In this document: piece after piece, positions 24,389-37,620 of the stretch
Layout of the letters: every line of letters starts with the position of its first letter
Numbering within the stretch: the first letter of the stretch is position 1
Position numbers and translations under genes: made by a program
The notes under the pieces: generated by a model
Told to the model about the DNA's origin: nothing
Seen by the model: the letters and a program-made list of their open reading frames with translations, nothing else
The model's database searches: none
NCBI GenBank assembly: GCA_019843655.1
Contig: JACDQD010000006.1
Coordinates: 4,952,034-5,016,033, forward strand
DNA: 64,000 nucleotides
Origin: Lethocerus indicus
Taxonomy: Eukaryota > Arthropoda > Insecta > Hemiptera > Belostomatidae
Direction of reading: 5' to 3'

Positions 24389-24600
24389 AATTAGGCGGGT
24401 TATTTAGTTTGTTTCACATAGCGTATCTTTATTAAAGCGTCCGACGGGTTGTGCTTATTATTTTGTCCAAATGAAGCGGTTTAGTTTATTTTTTTCACAT
24501 AGCGTATCTTTATTAAACCGTCCGACGGGTTGTGCTTATTATTTTGACCAAATTAGGTGGGTTATTGTATTTTTTTCACATCGCGGACCTTTATGTTTCG
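24389..24600 (+). promoter_or_regulatory. Three approx. 80-bp tandem motifs upstream of the mini-gene
   Basis: CACAT recurs at 24415, 24496 and 24577 (81-bp period), each followed by a CTTTATTAAA/CGTCCGACGGGTTGTGC core; the third repeat is truncated. They occur in every array unit at the same place, in the palindrome arms and once in the 9.59 kb foldback loop. Position about 300-450 bp before the predicted ATG suggests a control region, which is inference. Confidence 0.4.
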
Positions 24601-24730
24601 GTTAATATGACGGGTTATAAATTTATCTCCTTACATTAAGTCATACAAGTAGTGGATAAAAATTGTATATTGACGAATCTATTTTGTCTACTTAGAATTT
24701 AGATCGGTTTATTGAATTCGTTCTTATAAC

Positions 24731-24740
24731 AATATATATG
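24731..24740 (+). promoter_or_regulatory. TATA-like box of the mini-gene (unit 1)
   Basis: AATATATATG lies 130-140 bp before the predicted ATG at 24871 and is conserved in all units. AT-rich context makes this a weak call. Confidence 0.25.
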
Positions 24741-24870
24741 TGGCAAAACACATTTCTATAGTTACGCCGTGAGAATTTCTAAAGGGAATTATTCAAATCG
24801 TAATATTATCGACTTGAAAGCGATTTCCTCCTATAAGGAAGTAGAAATAGTTATCTCTTTTTAAAAAAAC

Positions 24871-25651
24871 ATGAGTTCACCCTCGTAAGTACATTTATGA
24901 TAATTATGATAATCGTATATTTCAGTATATTATTATATTCGGCCAGGTATTTAATTCTTCACAAAAGTTATTAACACAGAATAATTGTGCGACCAAATAA
25001 ATATGTTCCTCAATATCCTCCAGTTAGGCGCGACATGAACAATAGTCAATTTGTACAGAAATGAATATTACAATGTTAATGTACAATACCATGGCGTCAA
25101 TAGATTTTAAGGGTCGATATATTGAAACACACTCATAAGCCAAACGTATTGTTTATTAATTGCGTTTATGTCCTATTTCAGACGTGAATCGTCGACTTCG
25201 ATCGATGATGCCAACGATCCAAGCGAAATAACACTGGAGTAAGTGCCACTCTAAATTAAACGGATAATCTTTTAGACTGATAAACAATTCGAATAAAGCC
25301 TCCGACAGATTCATTTTTTGTCATCCCCATATCAAATTCCATCATTTTACGAGAAAACCACACGGACTTGTACATGAATTCTATATTCTAAATATGATTA
25401 ATAACGAATGACCTTTAAACAGAATTAACCTGAGGAGTCCCGTCGTCGATGGTTACCAGTGAAAACATACTCGGAGGCTTATACGGTATGATCGGCTAAC
25501 AGGACAACCGTCACACTTCATAGCAGATATACGACAGTAAATAATTGTACTATATAAATATACTAATATTTAATATAACAATATGTGTGTGCGTGTGGTC
25601 TAACATCCCGAATGTATTCGTCCAAACCCCAAGCAGATATTTTGATTATTT

Positions 25652-25724
<73 letters not shown>

Positions 25725-26023
25725 TATAACAGAAAATATACAACACAACATATTTGTATTGTATTTCGAAGTCACTATCGCCTAATTTTACATATAAGAG
25801 TATATATTTTGGGTGTCTCCCAAATTATTTTATCTACGGTTGAATTTCTGCTCTTTGAAACAGGTATATCAACGACGAGGAGGATGAATCCGATGGCCAA
25901 CTGCCTGATGGCGCAGAACCGGATGACCAACCAGGCCCAACAAATGCCAACTTTTGGAGGAGAGTAGGACAAGGGGTGCTGGGGGGCTTAGTGGTGATGG
26001 GGCTCATATTTTGGCGCAGGTAG
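24871..26023 (+). CDS. Tail-anchored microprotein gene, array unit 1
   Basis: Reference copy. Exons: 24871-24884 (starts ATG AGT TCA), 24926-24946, 25182-25238, 25864-26023 (stop TAG). Introns are 41, 235 and 625 nt, all GT-AG, and codons split by each intron rejoin in frame. The predicted product has 83 residues: basic Arg-Arg at 12-13, an acidic linker (15 Asp/Glu in residues 20-52), Trp-Arg-Arg at 62-64, hydrophobic VGQGVLGGLVVMGLIFW at 65-81 with a GxxxG (68-72), and terminal Arg-Arg. This layout fits a tail-anchored protein, cytosolic N-terminus with a C-terminal membrane segment; the short, basic-flanked anchor resembles mitochondrial outer membrane or Bcl-2-type tails, but no homology is claimed. 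AATAAA at 26152-26157 could end the transcript. Exon 2 (21 nt) and intron 1 (41 nt) are unusually short, which is the weakest part of the model. Confidence 0.5.
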
Positions 26024-26151
26024 AATGGCCCGTCGCTACTGGACGAACAGTGGGGACGCGTCGGCAGAAAACTTCAACGCACACCTGGGTAATTCTCAGT
26101 TTTATTTAATTAAACTATTGCCATTATCCGGTAACCTACTAGAATTTTTAG

Positions 26152-26157
26152 AATAAA
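26152..26157 (+). terminator. Polyadenylation signal of the mini-gene (unit 1)
   Basis: AATAAA, 129 nt after the stop codon, conserved at the same offset in all complete units. Confidence 0.35.
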
Positions 26158-26640
26158 TATCGAGGTCAAATATATCATCCGGAAAACTATGATCGGATCT
26201 ATGACCCGGGGATATAATAAAGTTTGACATCACTTAACGAACGAGACAGATACATTCGTTCTTATTATTTGAACCTTTTAGGTACGCTCGAGTCATCTAT
26301 GATTTGAGATTAGTGACCTACGCTAATATTGGTCTTAGGATAATATTGCAAGCATAACCGTTAGGCAATAACCGCGCCAAACAATCGATTATCATTCCTC
26401 GGCAATGAGGACCCCATTTTCAGCTTTCCTCCGCGACCACCGAAGTTCAATAATTACTATTACAGATATCAATTACAAACGCGTATTGGCGTGGTGTGCC
26501 TAGATAGATGTCGGCAGTTTGAACCCTCAACTTATCCCAGTTTCGTTTATTTAGCCACTAAAGTCTCGATTCATCGACGCCACTTGCAAAGTCCAGTGAG
26601 GATGCCCAAAACATCCAAAGTGCTAACAGTGACTAACACC

Positions 26641-26677
26641 GCTACTGAAGATGGCGAGCAACCGAATCCGGTCTAGC
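26641..26677 (+). ncRNA. Hammerhead-ribozyme-like core, unit 1/2 boundary
   Basis: Reference array copy: stem I GCTA pairs with TAGC; CTGAAGA; stem II region TGGCGAGCAACC; GAAT (GAAA expected); CCGG; TC, the expected cleavage dinucleotide. The core's spacing and stem I pairing match a type I PLE hammerhead, but the GAAT change, a weakened stem II (GG/CC only) and an extra U after CTGAAGA argue for low or no activity. Confidence 0.45.
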
Positions 26678-27424
26678 AAAAGACCAAACCAGCGGGAGGA
26701 GACAGAAACATCACGAACCTACAGTGTACAAAAAATATTGTTTACCACGTAGCACGTGGCTTTAAAATAAATGCACCCGTTTATTCCACGAAAATAAACA
26801 GTTTTTTACGCTTTTACAAAACAACTCATTTTAAACCCGGGCATAGCCAGGTATTTGCACCTAGTATTTGAATAAATTATTGAATAAATTACTAATTGTT
26901 TTCGATTCAATGAATAGCTTTACTGATTATGTTTTGAAACAAATTAGGCGGGTTATTTAGTTTGTTTCACATAGCGTATCTTTATTAAAGCGTCCGACGG
27001 GTTGTGCTTATTATTTTGTCCAAATGAAGCGGTTTAGTTTATTTTTTTCACATAGCGTATCTTTATTAAACCGTCCGACGGGTTGTGCTTATTATTTTGA
27101 CCAAATTAGGTGGGTTATTGTATTTTTTTCACATCGCGGACCTTTATGTTTCGGTTAATATGACGGGTTATAAATTTATCTCCTTACATTAAGTCATACA
27201 AGTAGTGGATAAAAATTGTATATTGACGAATCTATTTTGTCTACTTAGAATTTAGATCGGTTTATTGAATTCCATTCTTACAACAATATATATGTGGCAA
27301 AACACATTTCTATAGTTACGCCGTGAGAATTTCTAAAGGGAATTATTCAAATCGTAATATTATCGACTTGAAAGCGATTTCCTCCTATAAGGAAGTAGAA
27401 ATAGTTATCTCTTTTTAAAAAAAC

Positions 27425-28210
27425 ATGAGTTCACCCTCGTAAGTACATTTATGATAATTATGATAATCGTATATTTCAGTAAATTATTATATTCGGCCAG
27501 GTATTTAATTCTTCACAAAAGTTATTAACACAGAATAATTGTGCGACCAAATAAATATGTTCCTCAATATCCTCCAGTTAGGCGCGACATGAACAATAGT
27601 CAATTTGTACAGAAATGAATATTACAATGTTAATGTACAATACCATGGCGTCAATAGATTTTAAGGGTCGATATATTGAAACACACTCATAAGCCAAACG
27701 TATTGTTTATTAATTGCGTTTATGTCCTATTTCAGACGTGAATCGTCGACTACGACCGTTGATTCCAACGATCTAAGCGAAATAATACTGGAGTAAGTGC
27801 TACTCTAAATTAAACGGAAACTCCTTTAGACTGATAAACAATTCGAATAAAGCCTCCGACCGATTCATTTTTTGTCATCCCCATATCAAATTCCATCATT
27901 TTATGAGAAAACCACACGGACTTGTACATGAATTCTATATTCTAAAAATGATTAATAACGAATGACCTTTAAACAGAATTAACCTGACGAGTCCCTTCGT
28001 CGATCGTACCCGAGGTGAAACCTACTCGAAGGCTTATACGGTATGATCGGCTAACAAGACAACCGTCACACTTCATAGCAGATTTACAACAGTAAATAAT
28101 TGTATTATATAAATATACTAACATTTAATATAACAATATGTGTGTGCGTGTGGTCTAACATCCCGAATGTATTCGTCCAAACCCCAAGCAGATATTTTTG
28201 ATTATTTTAT

Positions 28211-28282
<72 letters not shown>

Positions 28283-28581
28283 TATAACAGAAAATATACA
28301 ACACAACATATTTGTATTGTATTTCGAAGTCACTATCGCCTAATTTTACATATAAGAGTATATATTTTGGGTGTCTCCCAAATTATTTTATCTACGGTTG
28401 AATTTCTGCTCTTTGAAACAGGTATATCAACGACGAGGAGGATGAATCCGATGGCCAACTGCCTGATGGCGCAGAACCGGATGACCAACCAGGCCCAACA
28501 AATGCCAACTTTTGGAGGAGAGTAGGACAAGGGGTGCTGGGGGGCTTAGTGGTGATGGGGCTCATATTTTGGCGCAGGTAG
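27425..28581 (+). CDS. Microprotein gene, array unit 2 (exon-3 variant B)
   Basis: Exons 27425-27438, 27480-27500, 27736-27792, 28422-28581. Intact frame. Exon 3 is variant B: S18T, I19T, D20V, A22S, P25L and T29I against unit 1, six changes, all amino-acid altering. Lys at residue 6. Exon 4 is identical to unit 1. The (TG)n in intron 3 starts with one TA interruption. Confidence 0.5.
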
Positions 28582-29200
28582 AATGGCCCGTCGCTACTGG
28601 ACGAACAGTGGGGACGCGTCGGCAGAAAACTTCAACGCACACCTGGGTAATTCTCAGTTTTATTTAATTAAACTATTGCCATTATCCGGTAACCTACTAG
28701 AATTTTTAGAATAAATATCGAGGTCAAATATATCATCCGGAAAACTATGATCGGATCTATGACCCGGGGATATAATAAAGTTTGACATCACTTAACGAAC
28801 GAGACAGATACATTCGTTCTTATTATTTGAACCTTTTAGGTACGCTCGAGTCATCTATGATTTGAGATTAGTGACCTACGCTAATATTGGTCTTAGGATA
28901 ATATTGCAAGCATAACCGTTAGGCAATAACCGCGCCAAACAATCGATTATCATTCCTCGGCAATGAGGACCCCATTTTCAGCTTTCCTCCGCGACCACCG
29001 AAGTTCAATAATTACTATTACAGATATCAATTACAAACGCGTATTGGCGTGGTGTGCCTAGATAGATGTCGGCAGTTTGAACCCTCAACTTATCCCAGTT
29101 TCGTTTATTTAGCCACTAAAGTCTCGATTCATCGACGCCACTTGCAAAAGTCCAGTGAGGATGCCCAAAAACATCCAAAGTGCTAACAGTGACTAACACC

Positions 29201-29237
29201 GCTACTGAAGATGGCGAGCAACCGAATCCGGTCTAGC
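29201..29237 (+). ncRNA. Hammerhead-ribozyme-like core, unit 2/3 boundary
   Basis: Identical to the copy at 26641. Confidence 0.45.
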
Positions 29238-29983
29238 AAAAGACCAAACCAGCGGGAGGAGACAGAAACATCACGAACCTACAGTGTACAAAAAATATTG
29301 TTTACCACGTAGCACGTGGCTTTAAAATAAATGCACCCGTTTATTCCACGAAAATAAACAGTTTTTTACGCTTTTACAAAACAACTCATTTTAAACCCGG
29401 GCATAGCCAGGTATTTGCACCTAGTATTTGAATAAATTATTGAATAAATTACTAATTGTTTTCGATTCAATGAATAGCTTTACTGATTATGTTTTGAAAC
29501 AAATTAGGCGGGTTATTTAGTTTGTTTCACATAGCGTATCTTTATTAAAGCGTCCGACGGGTTGTGCTTATTATTTTGTCCAAATGAAGCGGTTTAGTTT
29601 ATTTTTTTCACATAGCGTATCTTTATTAAACCGTCCGACGGGTTGTGCTTATTATTTTGACCAAATTAGGTGGGTTATTGTATTTTTTTCACATCGCGGA
29701 CCTTTATGTTTCGGTTAATATGACGGGTTATAAATTTATCTCCTTACATTAAGTCATACAAGTAGTGGATAAAAATTGTATATTGACGAATCTATTTTGT
29801 CTACTTAGAATTTAGATCGGCTTATTGAATTCGTTCTTATAACAATATATATGTGGCAAAACACATTTCTATAGTTACGCCGTGAGAATTTCTAAAGGGA
29901 ATTATTCAAATCGTAATATTATCGACTTGAAAGCGATTTCCTCCTATAAGGAAGTAGAAATAGTTATCTCTTTTTAAAAAAAC

Positions 29984-30771
29984 ATGAGTTCACCCTCGTA
30001 AGTACATTTATGATAATTATGATAATCGTATATTTCAGTATATTATTATATTCGGCCAGGTATTTAATTCTTCACAAAAGTTATTAACACAGAATAATTG
30101 TGCGACCAAATAAATATGTTCCTCAATATCCTCCAGTTAGGCGCGACATGAACAATAGTCAATTTGTACAGAAATGAATATTACAATGTTAATGTACAAT
30201 ACCATGGCGTCAATAGATTTTAAGGGTCGATATATTGAAACACACTCATAAGCCAAACGTATTGTTTATTAATTGGGTTTATGTCCTATTTCAGACGTGA
30301 ATCGTCGACTACGACCGTTGATTCCAACGATCTAAGCGAAATAATACTGGAGTAAGTGCTACTCTAAATTAAACGGAAACTCCTTTAGACTGATAAACAA
30401 TTCGAATAAAGCCTCCGACCGATTCATTTTTTGTCATCCCCATATCAAATTCCATCATTTTATGAGAAAACCACACGGACTTGTACATGAATTCTATATT
30501 CTAAAAATGATTAATAACGAATGACCTTTAAACAGAATTAACCTGACGAGTCCCTTCGTCGATCGTTACCCGAGTGAAAACCTACTCGAAAGGCTTATAC
30601 GGTATGATCGGCCAGCAGGACAACCTTCACATATCATAGCAGATTTACAACAGTAAATAATTGTATTATATAAATATACTAACATTTAATATAACAATAT
30701 GTGTGTGCGTGTGGTCTAACATCCCGAATGTATTCGTCCAAACCCCAAGCAGATATTTTTGATTATTTTAT

Positions 30772-30837
<66 letters not shown>

Positions 30838-31136
30838 TATAACAGAAAATATACAACACAACATATTTGTATTGTATTTCGAAGTCACTATCGCCTAATT
30901 TTACATATAAGAGTATATATTTTGGGTGTCTCCCAAATTATTTTATCTACGGTTGAATTTCTGCTCTTTGAAACAGGTATATCAACGACGAGGAGGATGA
31001 ATCCGATGGCCAACTGCCTGATGGCGCAGAACCGGATGACCAACCAGGCCCAACAAATGCCAACTTTTGGAGGAGAGTAGGACAAGGGGTGCTGGGGGGC
31101 TTAGTGGTGATGGGGCTCATATTTTGGCGCAGGTAG
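29984..31136 (+). CDS. Microprotein gene, array unit 3 (exon-3 variant B)
   Basis: Exons 29984-29997, 30039-30059, 30295-30351, 30977-31136. Intact. Exon 3 is the same variant B as unit 2. Ile at residue 6. Units 2 and 3 are neighbours and the only array copies with this exon 3, which points to local duplication or gene conversion. Confidence 0.5.
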
Positions 31137-31754
31137 AATGGCCCGTCGCTACTGGACGAACAGTGGGGACGCGTCGGCAGAAAACTTCAACGCACACCTG
31201 GGTAATTCTCAGTTTTATTTAATTAAACTATTGCCATTATCCGGTAACCTACTAGAATTTTTAGAATAAATATCGAGGTCAAATATATCATCCGGAAAAC
31301 TATGATCGGATCTATGACCCGGGGATATAATAAAGTTTGACATCACTTAACGAACGAGACAGATACATTCGTTCTTATTATTTGAACCTTTTAGGTACGC
31401 TCGAGTCATCTATGATTTGAGATTAGTGACCTACGCTAATATTGGTCTTAGGATAATATTGCAAGCATAACCGTTAGGCAATAACCGCGCCAAACAATCG
31501 ATTATCATTCCTCGGCAATGAGGACCCCATTTTCAGCTTTCCTCCGCGACCACCGAAGTTCAATAATTACTATTACAGATATCAATTACAAACGCGTATT
31601 GGCGTGGTGTGCCTAGATAGATGTCGGCAGTTTGAACCCTCAACTTATCCCAGTTTCGTTTATTTAGCCACTAAAGTCTCGATTCATCGACGCCACTTGC
31701 AAAGTCCAGTGAGGATGCCCAAAAACATCCAAAGTGCTAACAGTGACTAACACC

Positions 31755-31791
31755 GCTACTGAAGATGGCGAGCAACCGAATCCGGTCTAGC
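31755..31791 (+). ncRNA. Hammerhead-ribozyme-like core, unit 3/4 boundary
   Basis: Identical to the copy at 26641. Confidence 0.45.
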
Positions 31792-32537
31792 AAAAGACCA
31801 AACCAGCGGGAGGAGACAGAAACATCACGAACCTACAGTGTACAAAAAATATTGTTTACCACGTAGCACGTGGCTTTAAAATAAATGCACCCGTTTATTC
31901 CACGAAAATAAACAGTTTTTTACGCTTTTACAAAACAACTCATTTTAAACCCGGGCATAGCCAGGTATTTGCACCTAGTATTTGAATAAATTATTGAATA
32001 AATTACTAATTGTTTTCGATTCAATGAATAGCTTTACTGATTATGTTTTGAAACAAATTAGGCGGGTTATTTAGTTTGTTTCACATAGCGTATCTTTATT
32101 AAAGCGTCCGACGGGTTGTGCTTATTATTTTGTCCAAATGAAGCGGTTTAGTTTATTTTTTTCACATAGCGTATCTTTATTAAACCGTCCGACGGGTTGT
32201 GCTTATTATTTTGACCAAATTAGGTGGGTTATTGTATTTTTTTCACATCGCGGACCTTTATGTTTCGGTTAATATGACGGGTTATAAATTTATCTCCTTA
32301 CATTAAGTCATACAAGTAGTGGATAAAAATTGTATATTGACGAATCTATTTTGTCTACTTAGAATTTAGATCGGCTTATTGAATTCGTTCTTATAACAAT
32401 ATATATGTGGCAAAACACATTTCTATAGTTACGCCGTGAGAATTTCTAAAGGGAATTATTCAAATCGTAATATTATCGACTTGAAAGCGATTTCCTCCTA
32501 TAAGGAAGTAGAAATAGTTATCTCTTTTTAAAAAAAC

Positions 32538-33315
32538 ATGAGTTCACCCTCGTAAGTACATTTATGATAATTATGATAATCGTATATTTCAGTAAATTAT
32601 TATATTCGGCCAGGTATTTAATTCTTCACAAAAGTTATTAACACAGAATAATTGTGCGACCAAATAAATATGTTCCTCAATATCCTCCAGTTAGGCGCGA
32701 CATGAACAATAGTCAATTTGTACAGAAATGAATATTACAATGTTAATGTACAATACCATGGCGTCAATAGATTTTAAGGGTCGATATATTGAAACACACT
32801 CATAAGCCAAACGTATTGTTTATTAATTGCGTTTATGTCCTATTTCAGACGTGAATCGTCGACTTCGATCGATGATGCCAACGATCCAAGCGAAATAACA
32901 CTGGAGTAAGTGCCACTCTAAATTAAACGGAAAATCTTTAGACTGATAAACAATTCGAATAAAGCCTCCGACCGATTCATTTTTTGTCATCCCCATATCA
33001 AATTCCATCATTTTACGAGAAAACCACACGGACTTGTACATGAATTCTATATTCTAAATATGATTAATAACGAATGACCTTTAAACAGAATTAACCTGAG
33101 GAGTCCGTCGTCGATGGTTACCAGTGAAAACATACTCGAGGCTTATACGGTATGATCGGCTAACAAGACAACCGTCACACTTCATAGCAGATATACGACA
33201 GTAAATAATTGTACTATATAAATATACTAATATTTAATATAACAATATGTGTGTGCGTGTGGTCTAACATCCCGAATGTATTCGTCCAAACCCCAAGCAG
33301 ATATTTTGATTATTT

Positions 33316-33378
<63 letters not shown>

Positions 33379-33677
33379 TATAACAGAAAATATACAACAC
33401 AACATATTTGTATTGTATTTCGAAGTCACTATCGCCTAATTTTACATATAAGAGTATATATTTTGGGTGTCTCCCAAATTATTTTATCTACGGTTGAATT
33501 TCTGCTCTTTGAAACAGGTATATCAACGACGAGGAGGATGAATCCGATGGCCAACTGCCTGATGGCGCAGAACCGGATGACCAACCAGGCCCAACAAATG
33601 CCAACTTTTGGAGGAGAGTAGGACAAGGGGTGCTGGGGGGCTTAGTGGTGATGGGGCTCATATTTTGGCGCAGGTAG
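32538..33677 (+). CDS. Microprotein gene, array unit 4
   Basis: Exons 32538-32551, 32593-32613, 32849-32905, 33518-33677. Intact; exon 3 of the main type; Lys at residue 6. Confidence 0.5.
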
Positions 33678-34295
33678 AATGGCCCGTCGCTACTGGACGA
33701 ACAGTGGGGACGCGTCGGCAGAAAACTTCAACGCACACCTGGGTAATTCTCAGTTTTATTTAATTAAACTATTGCCATTATCCGGTAACCTACTAGAATT
33801 TTTAGAATAAATATCGAGGTCAAATATATCATCCGGAAAACTATGATCGGATCTATGACCCGGGGATATAATAAAGTTTGACATCACTTAACGAACGAGA
33901 CAGATACATTCGTTCTTATTATTTGAACCTTTTAGGTACGCTCGAGTCATCTATGATTTGAGATTAGTGACCTACGCTAATATTGGTCTTAGGATAATAT
34001 TGCAAGCATAACCGTTAGGCAATAACCGCGCCAAACAATCGATTATCATTCCTCGGCAATGAGGACCCCATTTTCAGCTTTCCTCCGCGACCACCGAAGT
34101 TCAATAATTACTATTACAGATATCAATTACAAACGCGTATTGGCGTGGTGTGCCTAGATAGATGTCGGCAGTTTGAACCCTCAACTTATCCCAGTTTCGT
34201 TTATTTAGCCACTAAAGTCTCGATTCATCGACGCCACTTGCAAAGTCCAGTGAGGATGCCCAAAAACATCCAAAGTGCTAACAGTGACTAACACC

Positions 34296-34332
34296 GCTAC
34301 TGAAGATGGCGAGCAACCGAATCCGGTCTAGC
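34296..34332 (+). ncRNA. Hammerhead-ribozyme-like core, unit 4/5 boundary
   Basis: Identical to the copy at 26641. Confidence 0.45.
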
Positions 34333-35078
34333 AAAAGACCAAACCAGCGGGAGGAGACAGAAACATCACGAACCTACAGTGTACAAAAAATATTGTTTAC
34401 CACGTAGCACGTGGCTTTAAAATAAATGCACCCGTTTATTCCACGAAAATAAACAGTTTTTTACGCTTTTACAAAACAACTCATTTTAAACCCGGGCATA
34501 GCCAGGTATTTGCACCTAGTATTTGAATAAATTATTGAATAAATTACTAATTGTTTTCGATTCAATGAATAGCTTTACTGATTATGTTTTGAAACAAATT
34601 AGGCGGGTTATTTAGTTTGTTTCACATAGCGTATCTTTATTAAAGCGTCCGACGGGTTGTGCTTATTATTTTGTCCAAATGAAGCGGTTTAGTTTATTTT
34701 TTTCACATAGCGTATCTTTATTAAACCGTCCGACGGGTTGTGCTTATTATTTTGACCAAATTAGGTGGGTTATTGTATTTTTTTCACATCGCGGACCTTT
34801 ATGTTTCGGTTAATATGACGGGTTATAAATTTATCTCCTTACATTAAGTCATACAAGTAGTGGATAAAAATTGTATATTGACGAATCTATTTTGTCTACT
34901 TAGAATTTAGATCGGCTTATTGAATTCGTTCTTATAACAATATATATGTGGCAAAACACATTTCTATAGTTACGCCGTGAGAATTTCTAAAGGGAATTAT
35001 TCAAATCGTAATATTATCGACTTGAAAGCGATTTCCTCCTATAAGGAAGTAGAAATAGTTATCTCTTTTTAAAAAAAC

Positions 35079-35859
35079 ATGAGTTCACCCTCGTAAGTAC
35101 ATTTATGATAATTATGATAATCGTATATTTCAGTAAATTATTATATTCGGCCAGGTATTTAATTCTTCACAAAAGTTATTAACACAGAATAATTGTGCGA
35201 CCAAATAAATATGTTCCTCAATATCCTCCAGTTAGGCGCGACATGAACAATAGTCAATTTGTACAGAAATGAATATTACAATGTTAATGTACAATACCAT
35301 GGCGTCAATAGATTTTAAGGGTCGATATATTGAAACACACTCATAAGCCAAACGTATTGTTTATTAATTGCGTTTATGTCCTATTTCAGACGTGAATCGT
35401 CGACTTCGATCGATGATGCCAACGATCCAAGCGAAATAACACTGGAGTAAGTGCCACTCTAAATTAAACGGAAAATCTTTAGACTGATAAACAATTCGAA
35501 TAAAGCCTCCGACAGATTCATTTTTTGTCATCCCCATATCAAATTCCATCATTTTACGAGAAAACCACACGGACTTGTACATGAATTCTATATTCTAAAT
35601 ATGATTAATAACGAATGACCTTTAAACAGAATTAACCTGAGGAGTCCCTTCGTCGATGGTTACCAGTGAAAACATACTCGGAGGCTTATACGGTATGATC
35701 GGCTAACAAGACAACCGTCACACTTCATAGCAGATATACGACAGTAAATAATTGTACTATATAAATATACTAATATTTAATATAACAATATGTGTGTGCG
35801 TGTGGTCTAACATCCCGAATGTATTCGTCCAAACCCCAAGCAGATATTTTTGATTATTT

Positions 35860-35920
<61 letters not shown>

Positions 35921-36219
35921 TATAACAGAAAATATACAACACAACATATTTGTATTGTATTTCGAAGTCACTATCGCCTAATTTTACATATAAGAGTATA
36001 TATTTTGGGTGTCTCCCAAATTATTTTATCTACGGTTGAATTTCTGCTCTTTGAAACAGGTATATCAACGACGAGGAGGATGAATCCGATGGCCAACTGC
36101 CTGATGGCGCAGAACCGGATGACCAACCAGGCCCAACAAATGCCAACTTTTGGAGGAGAGTAGGACAAGGGGTGCTGGGGGGCTTAGTGGTGATGGGGCT
36201 CATATTTTGGCGCAGGTAG
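35079..36219 (+). CDS. Microprotein gene, array unit 5
   Basis: Exons 35079-35092, 35134-35154, 35390-35446, 36060-36219. Intact; main-type exon 3; Lys at residue 6. Confidence 0.5.
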
Positions 36220-36837
36220 AATGGCCCGTCGCTACTGGACGAACAGTGGGGACGCGTCGGCAGAAAACTTCAACGCACACCTGGGTAATTCTCAGTTTTA
36301 TTTAATTAAACTATTGCCATTATCCGGTAACCTACTAGAATTTTTAGAATAAATATCGAGGTCAAATATATCATCCGGAAAACTATGATCGGATCTATGA
36401 CCCGGGGATATAATAAAGTTTGACATCACTTAACGAACGAGACAGATACATTCGTTCTTATTATTTGAACCTTTTAGGTACGCTCGAGTCATCTATGATT
36501 TGAGATTAGTGACCTACGCTAATATTGGTCTTAGGATAATATTGCAAGCATAACCGTTAGGCAATAACCGCGCCAAACAATCGATTATCATTCCTCGGCA
36601 ATGAGGACCCCATTTTCAGCTTTCCTCCGCGACCACCGAAGTTCAATAATTACTATTACAGATATCAATTACAAACGCGTATTGGCGTGGTGTGCCTAGA
36701 TAGATGTCGGCAGTTTGAACCCTCAACTTATCCCAGTTTCGTTTATTTAGCCACTAAAGTCTCGATTCATCGACGCCACTTGCAAAGTCCAGTGAGGATG
36801 CCCAAAAACATCCAAAGTGCTAACAGTGACTAACACC

Positions 36838-36874
36838 GCTACTGAAGATGGCGAGCAACCGAATCCGGTCTAGC
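36838..36874 (+). ncRNA. Hammerhead-ribozyme-like core, unit 5/6 boundary
   Basis: Identical to the copy at 26641. Confidence 0.45.
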
Positions 36875-37620
36875 AAAAGACCAAACCAGCGGGAGGAGAC
36901 AGAAACATCACGAACCTACAGTGTACAAAAAATATTGTTTACCACGTAGCACGTGGCTTTAAAATAAATGCACCCGTTTATTCCACGAAAATAAACAGTT
37001 TTTTACGCTTTTACAAAACAACTCATTTTAAACCCGGGCATAGCCAGGTATTTGCACCTAGTATTTGAATAAATTATTGAATAAATTACTAATTGTTTTC
37101 GATTCAATGAATAGCTTTACTGATTATGTTTTGAAACAAATTAGGCGGGTTATTTAGTTTGTTTCACATAGCGTATCTTTATTAAAGCGTCCGACGGGTT
37201 GTGCTTATTATTTTGTCCAAATGAAGCGGTTTAGTTTATTTTTTTCACATAGCGTATCTTTATTAAACCGTCCGACGGGTTGTGCTTATTATTTTGACCA
37301 AATTAGGTGGGTTATTGTATTTTTTTCACATCGCGGACCTTTATGTTTCGGTTAATATGACGGGTTATAAATTTATCTCCTTACATTAAGTCATACAAGT
37401 AGTGGATAAAAATTGTATATTGACGAATCTATTTTGTCTACTTAGAATTTAGATCGGCTTATTGAATTCGTTCTTATAACAATATATATGTGGCAAAACA
37501 CATTTCTATAGTTACGCCGTGAGAATTTCTAAAGGGAATTATTCAAATCGTAATATTATCGACTTGAAAGCGATTTCCTCCTATAAGGAAGTAGAAATAG
37601 TTATCTCTTTTTAAAAAAAC

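Noticed and set aside
25585..25785. Open frames with long Cys-Val or His-Thr strings over the TG tracts
   Set aside because: Translation of (TG)n/(AC)n microsatellites; length varies between units.
25775..25972. A 65-residue minus-strand open frame repeated identically in every unit (also at 12518, 28333, 30888 and so on)
   Set aside because: It lies antisense to exon 4 and its 3' intron border, lacks an ATG in context, and is conserved only because the plus-strand unit is.
32823..33041. A 72-residue minus-strand open frame in several units
   Set aside because: It is antisense to exon 3 and intron 3, is present only in units that lack a frame-breaking indel, and has no motif.
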